Translations under genes and position numbers: made by a program | Source: Sphingomonas sp. Leaf242 | Lineage (GTDB): Bacteria; Pseudomonadota; Alphaproteobacteria; Sphingomonadales; Sphingomonadaceae | DNA: 64,000 bases | Assembly: GCF_001422045.1 (NCBI RefSeq) | Contig: NZ_LMLW01000008.1 | Span: forward strand, 438,501-502,500 | Direction: 5' to 3' | In this document: positions 9,072 to 16,844 of the stretch, piece by piece | Numbering within the stretch: the stretch's first letter is position 1 | Layout of the letters: each line of letters opens with the position of its first letter | Notes under the pieces: model-generated | Databases searched by the model: none | The model's input: only the letters and a program-made list of their open reading frames with translations | Told to the model about the DNA's origin: nothing

Positions 9072-9227
9072 ATGGTACCGTTCGACCAGCAATACAGCTT
9101 GATTGCGCAGCTTATCGACTATGCTCAGAGTTTCGCCGAGGCCTATGCCGCTAAGACCGGGGTGGCCAGGAGGCTCGTAACAAGCATTGCGAACCTGCGC
9201 GAGACCACGCTGACAATGCGACAATAG
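9072..9227 (+). CDS. Small hypothetical protein, possibly a gene remnant
   Basis: A 51-codon frame, MVPFDQQYSLIAQLIDYAQS..., with an amphipathic helical look and no family I recognise. Two other short frames precede it: 8980-9021, 13 codons behind a strong AAGGAAAG ribosome site, and 9014-9061, beginning MTDYDQRLFRLQG. A single frameshift near 9050 would join the latter to this frame. The stretch 8961-9320 is visibly less GC-rich than its flanks. I read it as a decayed gene or junction sequence; translation of the 51-residue frame is possible but unproven. Confidence 0.3.
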   Translation: MVPFDQQYSLIAQLIDYAQSFAEAYAAKTGVARRLVTSIANLRETTLTMRQ

Positions 9228-9320
9228 CTGTCCTATCCTCGGATTCCTCGCGCGTGCCGGGAACGTGGGCCGCGGGTTTGCGCTACGATCGGACGTACAG
9301 GTGGGATAGAGGAGGCGGCG

Positions 9321-10267
9321 GTGGCAACACCACTCATAACGGGTTCGGTCGGTCTCGCCGGGCTGAAGGTGAGGCGGGATGTGATTGTCGTGCAGCACCT
9401 GCTCAACCGCGCTGGCCGCGGGGCCACGCTGAAAGAGGACGGCGTTTCCGGCCATAGTACGGTGGCCGCGATCAAGCGTTACCAAGCGATGGTGCTGAGC
9501 TACCCCCGGCCCGATGGCCGCGTCGACCCGCAGGGGCGCATGCTACGCAGCCTCGCCTGCGGTTCGGTCTCGCGGGCGGCGGCGGCCGTCCCCGAACAAT
9601 CCTGGCTGGACGCGCTGGGTCATTGGGCCAACAATGTCTGGCACAGCCTGGAGGCCAGCCTAGAGAGTTGGCGCCGCGACGGCCGTGAGCAGGCGAGGCG
9701 CGCGACCCGCGTCCGGATTAAGGGCGCACGATCCACGGCAGGCCAGCCTGCCGGCGGTGGCACCACACTTACCGACGCGGACTGCGCCAACGCGGCGCGG
9801 CGGATCAGTTCAAAAATCGATCCCCTGCTGGTCAGGGCGTTTGCCGAGAAAGAAGCAGGGGGGCGTTCTGGTTTTGGAACGGACGGACGCATAATCATAG
9901 CATTCGAAGGGCATAAATTCAGGAAATATACCCATCGCATCTACGACCGGAGTCATCCCACGCTCAGCTACCCCTTTACCCGCGCCGGATGGCGGGCAAA
10001 GTGGGTGGTCAACAACTGCAACCAGCCCACCTCCTGGCGAGCGCTAGAGACGGCAATGACGCTGGACCACGACGCAGCTTTGAAATCGACCTCCTTTGGT
10101 GCGTTCCAAGTGCTTGGCGAGAACCACAAGGACTGCGGCTACCCGAAAGTGGACGATTTCGTGAACCTGATGAAGGGCGGCATGGCGTCAAGTATAATGG
10201 CGGCGCTCAGCAAGGCTATGACAGCGGTCTGCGCCGGATCTATAACAGATTGAAAGCGGGAAAATGA
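9321..10267 (+). pseudogene. N-acetylmuramidase (DUF3380) with peptidoglycan-binding domain, damaged near the 3' end
   Basis: Starts at GTG 9321 with GAGGAGGCGG just upstream. Residues about 10-75 form a PG_binding_1 domain (GLKVRRDVIVVQHLLNRAG, DGVSGHSTVAAIKRYQ). After a linker, a DUF3380 muramidase domain runs from ALTDADCANAA-like sequence through LVRAFAEKEAGG (catalytic-type glutamate), IIIAFEGHKFRKYT and SFGAFQVLGENHKDCGY. The first frame then runs out in MAALSKAMTAVCAGSITD and stops at 10253. The expected family ending, YNGGAQQGYDSGLRRIYNRL, lies in another frame and stops at 10267, overlapping the next ATG by four bases. Roughly 30 family residues are missing between the two. A deletion with frameshift near 10180-10195 explains this. 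Confidence 0.75.
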
Positions 10268-10845
10268 AAGCTCTCTTTGCCCTCACTGCTGCCATGCTAG
10301 CGGCCCTGCCGGCTAGCGCGAGCGCGGCTGGCCCGATCGGTGGCCAGTTCGAGATGTTCGACGTCGCAGTCCAAGGCAACCGGGTCATCGGTCGCTATTT
10401 GGAGGAGCAGGGAACGGGGCCGGGGCGTCGGTGCTCGTTCACCTTTGCAGGCACGCTCCGCCCCGATGGCCATGCAGCGGTGACGGCTCATGGCATCGGC
10501 AGCCCCCCCCTGTCGGGCACGCTCAGCCTCCGGAACGACGAACTCACTCTGAGCTTGCCCCAGGTGAACCGGGTCGGCGGGTGTTCGGTGCCGCAAGGCG
10601 AGCCGATGTCCGGGACGCGCACTTTGACATCGCCGTGGATCGGCCTCGCGCAGGTGACGGTGCCGCGCGCGCGTTTCCGCGCTGCTCCGACCGCAAAGCC
10701 TAGCCCGCGCTATGTCGTGCAGGGCGACCTCGTGGGCATACTACGTCACACAGGCGGCGCCATGCTGGTCGAGTATGCCTCCGGGGAAGGGCGGCCAATC
10801 CGCGGCTGGATCGGCACCGGGGAGGCCCGGTCAGTGGCGCCGTAA
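10264..10845 (+). CDS. Secreted hypothetical protein next to the muramidase
   Basis: A 193-residue protein with a clear signal peptide (MKALFALTAAMLAALPASASA). The mature part is mostly beta, with GGQFEMFDVAVQGNRVIGRY and two cysteines in RRCSFTF and GGCSVPQ that could form a disulfide. It ends in a segment (GDLVGILRHTGGAMLVEYAS, GWIGTGE) that resembles a bacterial SH3-like fold. I recognise no named family. The ATG overlaps the restored end of the muramidase gene by four bases, so the pair was built as a coupled operon. A periplasmic partner or inhibitor of the muramidase is conceivable but is only inference. Confidence 0.65.
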   Translation: MKALFALTAAMLAALPASASAAGPIGGQFEMFDVAVQGNRVIGRYLEEQGTGPGRRCSFTFAGTLRPDGHAAVTAHGIGSPPLSGTLSLRNDELTLSLPQVNRVGGCSVPQGEPMSGTRTLTSPWIGLAQVTVPRARFRAAPTAKPSPRYVVQGDLVGILRHTGGAMLVEYASGEGRPIRGWIGTGEARSVAP

Positions 10846-11123
10846 GCACTCGCTGGCCAGTTGTTCCAATAGCGCCGCACCCCACGCAATGCCCGTGTCT
10901 CACCGCTCAGTGCATCTTTTGTCAGAATAGGTGCAATGCGCAAAATTAGAATGTGTGGCCTGGGAGATACTGAACGAATGCCGGCGCTTGGGCTGTTTCT
11001 TGGCGTGCCCGAAAGGCAACAACGGACATAAGCGGCTGGAAGGTATCGGGTGCTTCGGGACAAGTGAGCGCCGCACGTGGGGTCTTGGCCTATCCGATCC
11101 TAGCACCGGCCCTAAAATCGACG

Positions 11124-12428
11124 CTATCCGACATCGCGCAGCGCGACGTACGCGTAGCCGATCATCACCACGCACGCTGCGCCAGCGACGAGATAGGGTA
11201 GCGAGTGTTGCGCCTCGTACAGGCCGACGCCGATCGAGGGGCCCAGCACGAAGCTCGCGCCGTTGATCGACGTCACCTTGCCGGCGACCGAGCCTTGGGC
11301 GTTCGCGCCTACCGCCAATGACGAGCCGGCAGTGAAGCCCGGGCGCGTGAAGCCGAAGCCGAGGCTCGCCAGCGCGTAGGCGGTCGCGATCGTGTAGAGC
11401 GAGGTTGCGATCCCGGTCAGCGCGGTGCCGGCCGCAGCCAGTACCAGTCCGGTGAGCACGAGCTGGCGCGGTGTCATGTTCAAGCGCGGGATAATGCCCC
11501 ATTGCGCAAGCAGCGCCGCGCCTGCGCCCATCATCAGGACGATGCCGGTCGGCTCGAGCGCGAGCGCGGGGGCGAGGTGGAGGCGGTCGATCACGAGGAA
11601 GCCGATCGCCTGGCCCGTCATCGCCTGCGCGTGGCCCATAACCAGCCCGGCGATCATCCACGCGCGGATGCGGGGGTCGGTATAGCCGACATGCTCGACA
11701 TGCGATCCGGTGGCAGCGGCGACCGAGGCGCCGGTTGGCGCACCGCCGATCGAGGGATAGGCCGAACTCGCGCCGTGCGTCTCGTGCGGCGCGACGATCT
11801 TGTCGTCGGGCAGCATCCGCCGCACCGTGATCCACACCGCCACGCCGAACACCGCGAACAGGAACGCGGGGCCGGCGAGGCCGATCTCGACTCCGCCGAT
11901 CGAGCCGAGGATCAGATACGGCGCGATCGCGGGTCCCAGGATGGTGCCGAGCCCGAACGCCGAGGCGAGCAAGGTCAGCGCCTTGGTCCGTTCCTCGCGC
12001 GTCGTCTCGCCGGCGACGAGCGCCTGCACCGCGGGCGGAGCGGCGGCGCCGAACGTACCGTAGATCAGCCGCCCGCCGATGAAGCACAGGAACGCGGTCG
12101 TGCCACCGATCCACGCGTTGATCCCCGCGAGCAGGAACACGCCGCACAGCGTCAGCGATACGCTGAACCCGCCGACGCCGAGCAGGATCATCGCGCGCCG
12201 GCCGTGCCGATCCGACCGGTTCGCCCAGAACGGCGCGGCGATCACCCACAGCAACGCCGATACCGAGAACGCCGCTGCCACCGCGCTATCCGCGACTCCA
12301 AGAGACCGCCCGAGCGCGGGCAGCACCGATTGCAACGCGGTGTTGCCCGCCGCGATCGTCAGCATCACGAGGAACATCAGCGCGAAGCGGCGGTCGATCT
12401 TCGGGCCGTCCGTCGAGGCTTCGATCAT
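11124..12428 (-). CDS. Major facilitator superfamily transporter (DHA1/TetA-like)
   Basis: A 434-residue inner-membrane protein with about 12 hydrophobic segments. The loop between helices 2 and 3, FWANRSDRHGRRAMILLG, is the MFS motif A. TM5 carries FGLGTILGPAIAPYLILG, matching the antiporter motif C of drug-efflux MFS proteins such as TetA. A charged central loop (about residues 195-240) divides the two six-helix halves. The ATG at 12428 overlaps the upstream monooxygenase-like gene by four bases. Efflux of small hydrophobic compounds is likely; the substrate cannot be read from sequence. Confidence 0.88.
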   Translation of the reverse strand: MIEASTDGPKIDRRFALMFLVMLTIAAGNTALQSVLPALGRSLGVADSAVAAAFSVSALLWVIAAPFWANRSDRHGRRAMILLGVGGFSVSLTLCGVFLLAGINAWIGGTTAFLCFIGGRLIYGTFGAAAPPAVQALVAGETTREERTKALTLLASAFGLGTILGPAIAPYLILGSIGGVEIGLAGPAFLFAVFGVAVWITVRRMLPDDKIVAPHETHGASSAYPSIGGAPTGASVAAATGSHVEHVGYTDPRIRAWMIAGLVMGHAQAMTGQAIGFLVIDRLHLAPALALEPTGIVLMMGAGAALLAQWGIIPRLNMTPRQLVLTGLVLAAAGTALTGIATSLYTIATAYALASLGFGFTRPGFTAGSSLAVGANAQGSVAGKVTSINGASFVLGPSIGVGLYEAQHSLPYLVAGAACVVMIGYAYVALRDVG

Positions 12429-12748
12429 GACCGCGTCCAGGCATAGGCGCGTTCGACCCGCGTCACGGTCACCGAATAGTGGTCGTACCAGAGTGACCGC
12501 CCGCGCTCGCGAATCGCGGTGTGCTCGGGATGGTCGCGCCAGGCGATCGCCGCGGCGTCGTCGGCCCAATAGCTGACCGTGATGCCCCTGCCGTCCGCTT
12601 CGCGTGCGCTGTCGACACCGCGATAGCCGGGCTGTGCTGCGGCCAGCGCGTCCATCGTCGCCGCCGCCTCGCCATAGCCGGCGACGTCTGCGCCGTTACG
12701 GATCGACGTGAAAATAACCGCAATCTGGCCTGTACGATCGTCGTTCAT
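12425..12748 (-). CDS. Antibiotic biosynthesis monooxygenase (ABM) domain protein
   Basis: A 107-residue single-domain protein of the dimeric alpha/beta ABM fold: IAVIFTSIRNGADVAGYGE, PGYRGVDSAREADGRGITVSY-type core strands, and AIAWRDHPEHTAIRERG with the HPEH histidines. Members oxidise aromatic or quinone compounds or bind haem, and many are of unknown role. It is the first gene of a two-gene unit with the MFS transporter (four-base overlap), which suggests processing and export of the same compound. Confidence 0.82.
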   Translation of the reverse strand: MNDDRTGQIAVIFTSIRNGADVAGYGEAAATMDALAAAQPGYRGVDSAREADGRGITVSYWADDAAAIAWRDHPEHTAIRERGRSLWYDHYSVTVTRVERAYAWTRS

Positions 12749-12963
12749 GATCCGTGCTTAAGCGCTGCGGTACGCTTGGCAAGGCTAGGGGCAAGGTAGG
12801 GGTTGGGGTCGCCGGAGGGCGGGCGGAACCGCCTGGCGCGGCACGACTTCGCCTTCGGTTCGTCGCCCGATGCAACCCGCGGCCTTGAAACGCGTTCGGA
12901 ATTCGTGCGACGGGAGGGCCAAAGCCTCGCCAGCGTGCGGGACCCCTGACCGTAAGGAATGCG

Positions 12964-13578
12964 ATGCCCAGTTCGACCACCGCCACCCGGCGTGCGCGCA
13001 GCCGCCCTGCGGGCGTGCCGTCCCCGTGGCAGATGTTCTTTTCGGGGTTCCTGAAGCACCCCGTCATGGTCGGCTCGATCGTGCCGTCGTCGGACAAGCT
13101 GATTCGGAAAATGCTGGGGCCGGTCGACTGGGCGAACTGCAAGCTGTTCGTCGAATACGGCCCGGGCGTCGGTACGTTCTGCCGGCCGATCCTCGACCGG
13201 ATGGCGCCCGATGCGACGCTGATCGTGATCGATACCAATCCGGAATTCATCCAGTATCTGCGGCACACGATCACCGATCCCCGGTTTGTCGCGGTGCTGG
13301 GCTCGGCGGACGCGGTCGAGACGATCGTGGCCGACCACGGCTTCGAGAAGGCGGATTACGTGCTGTCCGGTCTGCCGTTCTCGACGCTGCCGGCTGGCAT
13401 CGGCCCGGCGATCGCTGCGGCGACGCATTCGGTCCTGCGCATCGGTGGCGCGTTCCTGGTCTATCAGTTCTCGCCCAAGGTGAAGGACTTCCTGACGCCG
13501 CATTTCGAGTCGATCGACCACGACATGGAGTGGTGGAACGTGCCGCCCGCGCAGCTGTACTGGGCGTGGAAGGCCTGA
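12964..13578 (+). CDS. Class I SAM methyltransferase, phospholipid N-methyltransferase-like
   Basis: The 204-residue protein has a short basic N-terminus followed by FFSGFLKHPVMVGSIVPSS, typical of the PmtA-like branch. The SAM-binding loop is LFVEYGPGVGTFCRPIL, with IVIDTNPEFI and an acidic strand end VLSGLPFSTLP. The C-terminus, WWNVPPAQLYWAW, also matches that branch. Enzymes of this type methylate phosphatidylethanolamine or ornithine lipids on the membrane face, but single members vary, so the substrate is not certain. ATG 12964 follows TAAGGAATGCG. A complex repeat begins exactly at its stop codon. Confidence 0.8.
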   Translation: MPSSTTATRRARSRPAGVPSPWQMFFSGFLKHPVMVGSIVPSSDKLIRKMLGPVDWANCKLFVEYGPGVGTFCRPILDRMAPDATLIVIDTNPEFIQYLRHTITDPRFVAVLGSADAVETIVADHGFEKADYVLSGLPFSTLPAGIGPAIAAATHSVLRIGGAFLVYQFSPKVKDFLTPHFESIDHDMEWWNVPPAQLYWAWKA

Positions 13579-13704
13579 CGCAGACGCGGCCACGCCCGCG
13601 CCGATGCGCAAGTGAAGCGTAGGCGCAGCGTCAGGCCCGGACGGCGGGTCGGCTAGAACTAGCCGAACCCGTCCGACGGCGGCTTTGCCGGCGGCGCTGA
13701 AATG
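13575..13704 (+). repeat. Composite 3' element, copy 1 (begins at the methyltransferase stop codon)
   Basis: Begins CTGACGCAGACGCGGCCACG, overlapping the TGA of the methyltransferase gene. It continues through several small hairpins including GTCGGCTAGAACTAGCCGA and CGTCCGACGGCGGCTTTGCC. The reverse complement of 15690-15812 matches it over nearly its full length with a few small gaps, and that copy also begins at a stop codon, of prs. Each copy is followed about 10-35 bp later by a copy of the TCCTGACTTTCGTCAGGA palindrome. Confidence 0.8.
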
Positions 13705-13736
13705 GTCCTAGTCCCGTAAACGGAAAGCTCGTCCAA

Positions 13737-13834
13737 CCCCCCTCCGTCATCCTGACGAAAGTCAGGACCCAGAGCCAAACAGGACGGCGTTCTCGACCCT
13801 GGATCCTGACTTTCGTCAGGATGACGGAGGGGGG
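13737..13834. repeat. Palindromic intergenic repeat, TCCTGACTTTCGTCAGGA type, copy 1
   Basis: Perfect 31-bp inverted arms: CCCCCCTCCGTCATCCTGAC... from 13737 and its reverse complement ending at 13834, with a 36-bp core. Each arm itself contains the small palindrome CCTGACGAAAGTCAGG. Six copies occur in the window (13737, 15590, 28567, 35963, 60257, 62717), all intergenic. Here it lies between convergent genes. Confidence 0.92.
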
Positions 13835-13860
13835 CCGATGTCTTTGGCCGCCGATTCCCC

Positions 13861-15021
13861 CTACTCGTCGATCCCGAAGTTCAGCCCGCGCGACAGGCTC
13901 GGGTCCACTACAGCAACGAGAAAATACGCGCCGAGCTGTTTCAGGCGCTGCACCCAGCCGGTGTTCGCCTTGTACAGCGCCGCGGTCACCTCGACCGACT
14001 TCGCGACCTCGCCGTCGACATAGCGCCGGACATGGCCGGCGAACGCCGCGTCCTCGATCCGCAGCATCAGCTCCATGTTGATGAAAAGGCTGCGCATGTC
14101 GAAGTTCGCCGAGCCGATATGGACGACGTCGTCGATCACGTAGAGCTTGGTATGCAGCTTGGTCGGCTGATATTCGAACAGCCGCACGCCCTTGCGCAAC
14201 AGCCCGGCATAGGTGAACCGCGCCGCGGCGATCGTCGCGTTGTTGTCCGATTTGCTCGCGGTGACGACGCGGACCCCGGCATTGCGACGCCCGGCATGAT
14301 CGAGCCGTCGCAACAACGCGGGGCTCGGCGTGAAATAGCCCGCGATGACGTCGATCCGCCGGCCGCGCCGCATGTCGTCGCGCACCGCGCGCGCCCACGG
14401 CGACAGTTTGCGCGTCGGGCCACCGATCAGCCAGCGTGTCGGCCCTTGCACCTCGCTCCACTTCGCCAGCGCCGCGGTCAGGTGTCGCAACTTGCCCTTG
14501 GGCTCGTGGATCCACGCCTGCAACGCATCGAAATAGCCCGCGAGCCGGCCCGCCGCGGGTCCCTCGACCAGCAAGCCGAGATCGCGCCACGCCTGCTCGG
14601 CCGCGGTACCGAAATAATCGTCCTCGATGTTGAAGCCGCCGATGATGATCCTCGACTCGTCCGCGAGCGCGAGCTTCTGGTGATTCCGCAACAAGTAACG
14701 CCGGCCGAACCGCGCGGAGAACCGGCACACCGACACGTTGGCTGCCTCGAGCGGTTCGAAGAACGCGTGCGGCGCATCGTCACTGCCGAACCCGTCGACG
14801 ATCAGGGATACCTCGACGCCCCGATGGGCGGCCGCGATCAGCGCGGCGTTGACGCGCTTGCCGGAGTCATCGTCGGCGTAGATGTAATAGAGTATGCGCA
14901 GCGTCCGCTTAGCGCCGTCGATCAGCGCGAGCACCGCATCGAGCCGCCGGGGGCCGGTGTCGAGCAGCGTCAGCCGGTTGCTATCGACGGTGAAGCTGGG
15001 TTGTTCGGCGGGTTCGTCCAT
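13861..15021 (-). CDS. Phospholipase D-like phosphatidyltransferase (cardiolipin synthase family)
   Basis: A 386-residue protein with two HxK(x)4D-type motifs: RNHQKLALADESRIIIGGFN (about residue 130) and KLHTKLYVIDDVVHIGSANF (about residue 305). These two copies of the PLD signature form one active site in cardiolipin synthases and related transferases. There is no strong N-terminal transmembrane pair, so it resembles the ClsB-like soluble or peripheral forms. I start at ATG 15021 (MDEPAEQPSFTVDSNRL), where similarity to the family can begin; longer readings are possible. It is divergent from rpoZ and is enclosed with it by two inverted composite repeats. Confidence 0.85.
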   Translation of the reverse strand: MDEPAEQPSFTVDSNRLTLLDTGPRRLDAVLALIDGAKRTLRILYYIYADDDSGKRVNAALIAAAHRGVEVSLIVDGFGSDDAPHAFFEPLEAANVSVCRFSARFGRRYLLRNHQKLALADESRIIIGGFNIEDDYFGTAAEQAWRDLGLLVEGPAAGRLAGYFDALQAWIHEPKGKLRHLTAALAKWSEVQGPTRWLIGGPTRKLSPWARAVRDDMRRGRRIDVIAGYFTPSPALLRRLDHAGRRNAGVRVVTASKSDNNATIAAARFTYAGLLRKGVRLFEYQPTKLHTKLYVIDDVVHIGSANFDMRSLFINMELMLRIEDAAFAGHVRRYVDGEVAKSVEVTAALYKANTGWVQRLKQLGAYFLVAVVDPSLSRGLNFGIDE

Positions 15022-15139
15022 GCGCCGCGTGATGGACACGAGGCCGGCCGGTGGCAACCCGCGGTGGATTTCTTGACTATGCGGGCCATACCCCCTAGGC
15101 GACACGTTCTCATTCTATCGTTGTTACGAAGGAAGCCGC

Positions 15140-15484
15140 ATGGCGCGCGTTACCGTCGAGGATTGTGTCGACAAGATCCCCAACCGGTTCGACCTGGTGT
15201 TGTTCGCGGCCCAGCGTGCGCGCCAGATTTCGGGCGGCGCCGAACTGACGCTCGAGCGCGACCGCGACAAGAACCCGGTCGTCGCACTGCGCGAGATCGC
15301 CGACGAGAACGTCAAGCCGGCGCATCTCAAGGAACAGGTCATCCAGGGCCTGCAGAAGGTTCGCGTCGACGACGACGATGAGGTCGATGCCGTCGGCAGC
15401 CTGTCGGCATCGGCCGAGGCGCTTCGCCTGACTGCCGCCGCGCCGCCGCGGAACCAGAATTTGGGTGCCGATTACGAGGGCTGA
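15140..15484 (+). CDS. rpoZ: DNA-directed RNA polymerase omega subunit
   Basis: The 114-residue protein begins [20 protein letters not shown] and has the omega core [19 protein letters not shown] and [12 protein letters not shown]. Omega helps fold beta-prime and helps bind ppGpp. The tail after residue 80 is longer than in E. coli, as is common in alphaproteobacteria. It has its own strong terminator at 15509-15545. In many alphaproteobacteria rpoZ is followed by the (p)ppGpp synthetase gene; here it is not. Confidence 0.97.
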   Translation: MARVTVEDCVDKIPNRFDLVLFAAQRARQISGGAELTLERDRDKNPVVALREIADENVKPAHLKEQVIQGLQKVRVDDDDEVDAVGSLSASAEALRLTAAAPPRNQNLGADYEG

Positions 15485-15508
15485 TCGGCTCTTCGGATTG
15501 GTATCGTG

Positions 15509-15545
15509 AAAAGACCCGCGGCACGCCGAGTGCCGCGGGTCTTTT
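15509..15545 (+). terminator. Rho-independent terminator of rpoZ
   Basis: Perfect 16-bp stem AAAAGACCCGCGGCAC / GTGCCGCGGGTCTTTT with a five-base loop GCCGA, 24 bp after the rpoZ stop. The stem ends in TTTT on the plus strand and AAAA on the other side, so it could also work for leftward transcripts arriving from prs. Confidence 0.93.
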
Positions 15546-15589
15546 CGTATCTGGCGCTGTGAGACGGCGTGACGGCGACCACGAACCCC

Positions 15590-15678
15590 TTCCGTCATCC
15601 TGACGAAAGTCAGGACCCAGAGCCACAGGCGTCATCGTTCGTAACCCTGGGTCCTGGCTTTCGTCAGGATGACGGAGG
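15590..15678. repeat. Palindromic intergenic repeat, TCCTGACTTTCGTCAGGA type, copy 2
   Basis: Left arm TTCCGTCATCCTGACGAAAG... and right arm ...CTTTCGTCAGGATGACGGA with a single mismatch (GGCTTTC instead of GACTTTC in the right arm). It lies between the rpoZ terminator and the composite element behind prs. Confidence 0.9.
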
Positions 15679-15689
15679 CAGAGGTGGTG

Positions 15690-15812
15690 CCAGTTGCCGC
15701 GCCGTCGGCAAAGCCGTCGTCGGACGGTTCGGCTTAGCCGACCGCCGGCCGTGCCGGGCGCTGCCCGCTATTGCGGGCATCGGCGCGGGCGTGGCCGCGC
15801 CTGCGCCCGTCA
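15690..15812 (-). repeat. Composite 3' element, copy 2 (begins at the prs stop codon)
   Basis: Read on the minus strand it starts CTGACGGGCGCAGGCGCGGC at the prs stop and aligns with 13575-13704. Shared blocks are CGCGGCCACGCCCGCGCCGA, a CGGTCGGCTA/AGCCGAAC hairpin, and CGTCCGACGACGGCTTTGCC. It is inverted relative to copy 1, with the phospholipase and rpoZ genes between them. Confidence 0.8.
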
Positions 15813-16748
15813 GTCAAACAGGCTCGACACTGACGTCTCGTCTGCAATCCGCTTGATCGCTTCGCCGAGCAACGGCGCGATCTGGAGGTGGCGGATCTTG
15901 CCGTGCGCGCCCTTGATCACGTCGTGGTTGCCGATCGAGTCGGTGATCACGAGTTCACGCAGTTCCGAACCCTCGACGCGGGCGACCGCGCCGCCCGACA
16001 GCACGCCGTGCGTGACATAGGCGACCACGTCCTCCGCGCCCGCTTCCTTGAGCGCCGCCGCCGCGTTGCAGAGGGTACCGGCCGAATCGACGATATCGTC
16101 GACCAGGATACAGAAGCGTCCCTCGACCTCGCCGATGATGTTCATCACCTCGGACTCGCCGGCGCGCTCGCGGCGCTTGTCGACGATCGCGAGCGGCGCG
16201 TTGTCGAGCCGCTTGGCGAGCACGCGCGCACGGACGACGCCGCCGACGTCCGGCGACACGACCATCAAATTCTTGCCCTTGAACCGCGCGAGGATATCCG
16301 CCGACATCACCGGCGCCGCGTAAAGATTGTCGGTCGGGATATCGAAGAAGCCCTGGATCTGGCCTGCATGCAGGTCGACCGACAGCACGCGGTTGGCGCC
16401 AGCGACGGTGATCAGGTTGGCGACGAGCTTGGCCGAGATCGGCGTGCGCGGGCCGGGCTTTCGGTCCTGTCGCGCATAGCCCATGTACGGGATCACCGCG
16501 GTGATGCGCCGCGCCGACGCCCGCTTGAGCGCGTCGATCATGATCAGCAGTTCCATGAGATTGTCGTTGGCGGGGTAGCCGGTCGACTGGATCACGAACA
16601 CGTCCTCGCCGCGGACGTTCTCGTTGATCTCGACGAAGACCTCCTCGTCCGCGAAGCGCCGCACGCTGACATCGGTCAGCGGGGTTTCGAGATAGGCGGC
16701 GATCTCCTGCGCGAGTGGCAGGTTCGAATTGCCGGTCATCAGTTTCAT
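15810..16748 (-). CDS. prs: Ribose-phosphate pyrophosphokinase (PRPP synthetase)
   Basis: Makes PRPP from ribose-5-phosphate and ATP for nucleotide, histidine and tryptophan synthesis. The 312-residue protein begins [20 protein letters not shown]. It contains [33 protein letters not shown] (ATP-binding flexible loop), [36 protein letters not shown] and the PRPP-binding loop [14 protein letters not shown]. Length and order match class I enzymes. I start at ATG 16748; the much longer upstream reading runs antisense through gltX and is not credible. Confidence 0.98.
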   Translation of the reverse strand: MKLMTGNSNLPLAQEIAAYLETPLTDVSVRRFADEEVFVEINENVRGEDVFVIQSTGYPANDNLMELLIMIDALKRASARRITAVIPYMGYARQDRKPGPRTPISAKLVANLITVAGANRVLSVDLHAGQIQGFFDIPTDNLYAAPVMSADILARFKGKNLMVVSPDVGGVVRARVLAKRLDNAPLAIVDKRRERAGESEVMNIIGEVEGRFCILVDDIVDSAGTLCNAAAALKEAGAEDVVAYVTHGVLSGGAVARVEGSELRELVITDSIGNHDVIKGAHGKIRHLQIAPLLGEAIKRIADETSVSSLFD

Positions 16749-16844
16749 GAAAGTCTTCCCCGCTCGATCACGCGCACCCCTTAGGCGTACGAATCGTGTG
16801 GTGGAAGGGTTTGCCCGACGACGCACTCCCACTAGAGCGGCGAG

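Noticed and set aside
10931..11266. 111-codon rightward frame between the secreted protein and the MFS gene
   Set aside because: It runs antisense into the MFS gene, ends in R/S-rich sequence and has no ribosome site; the 278-bp spacer 10846-11123 appears gene-free.
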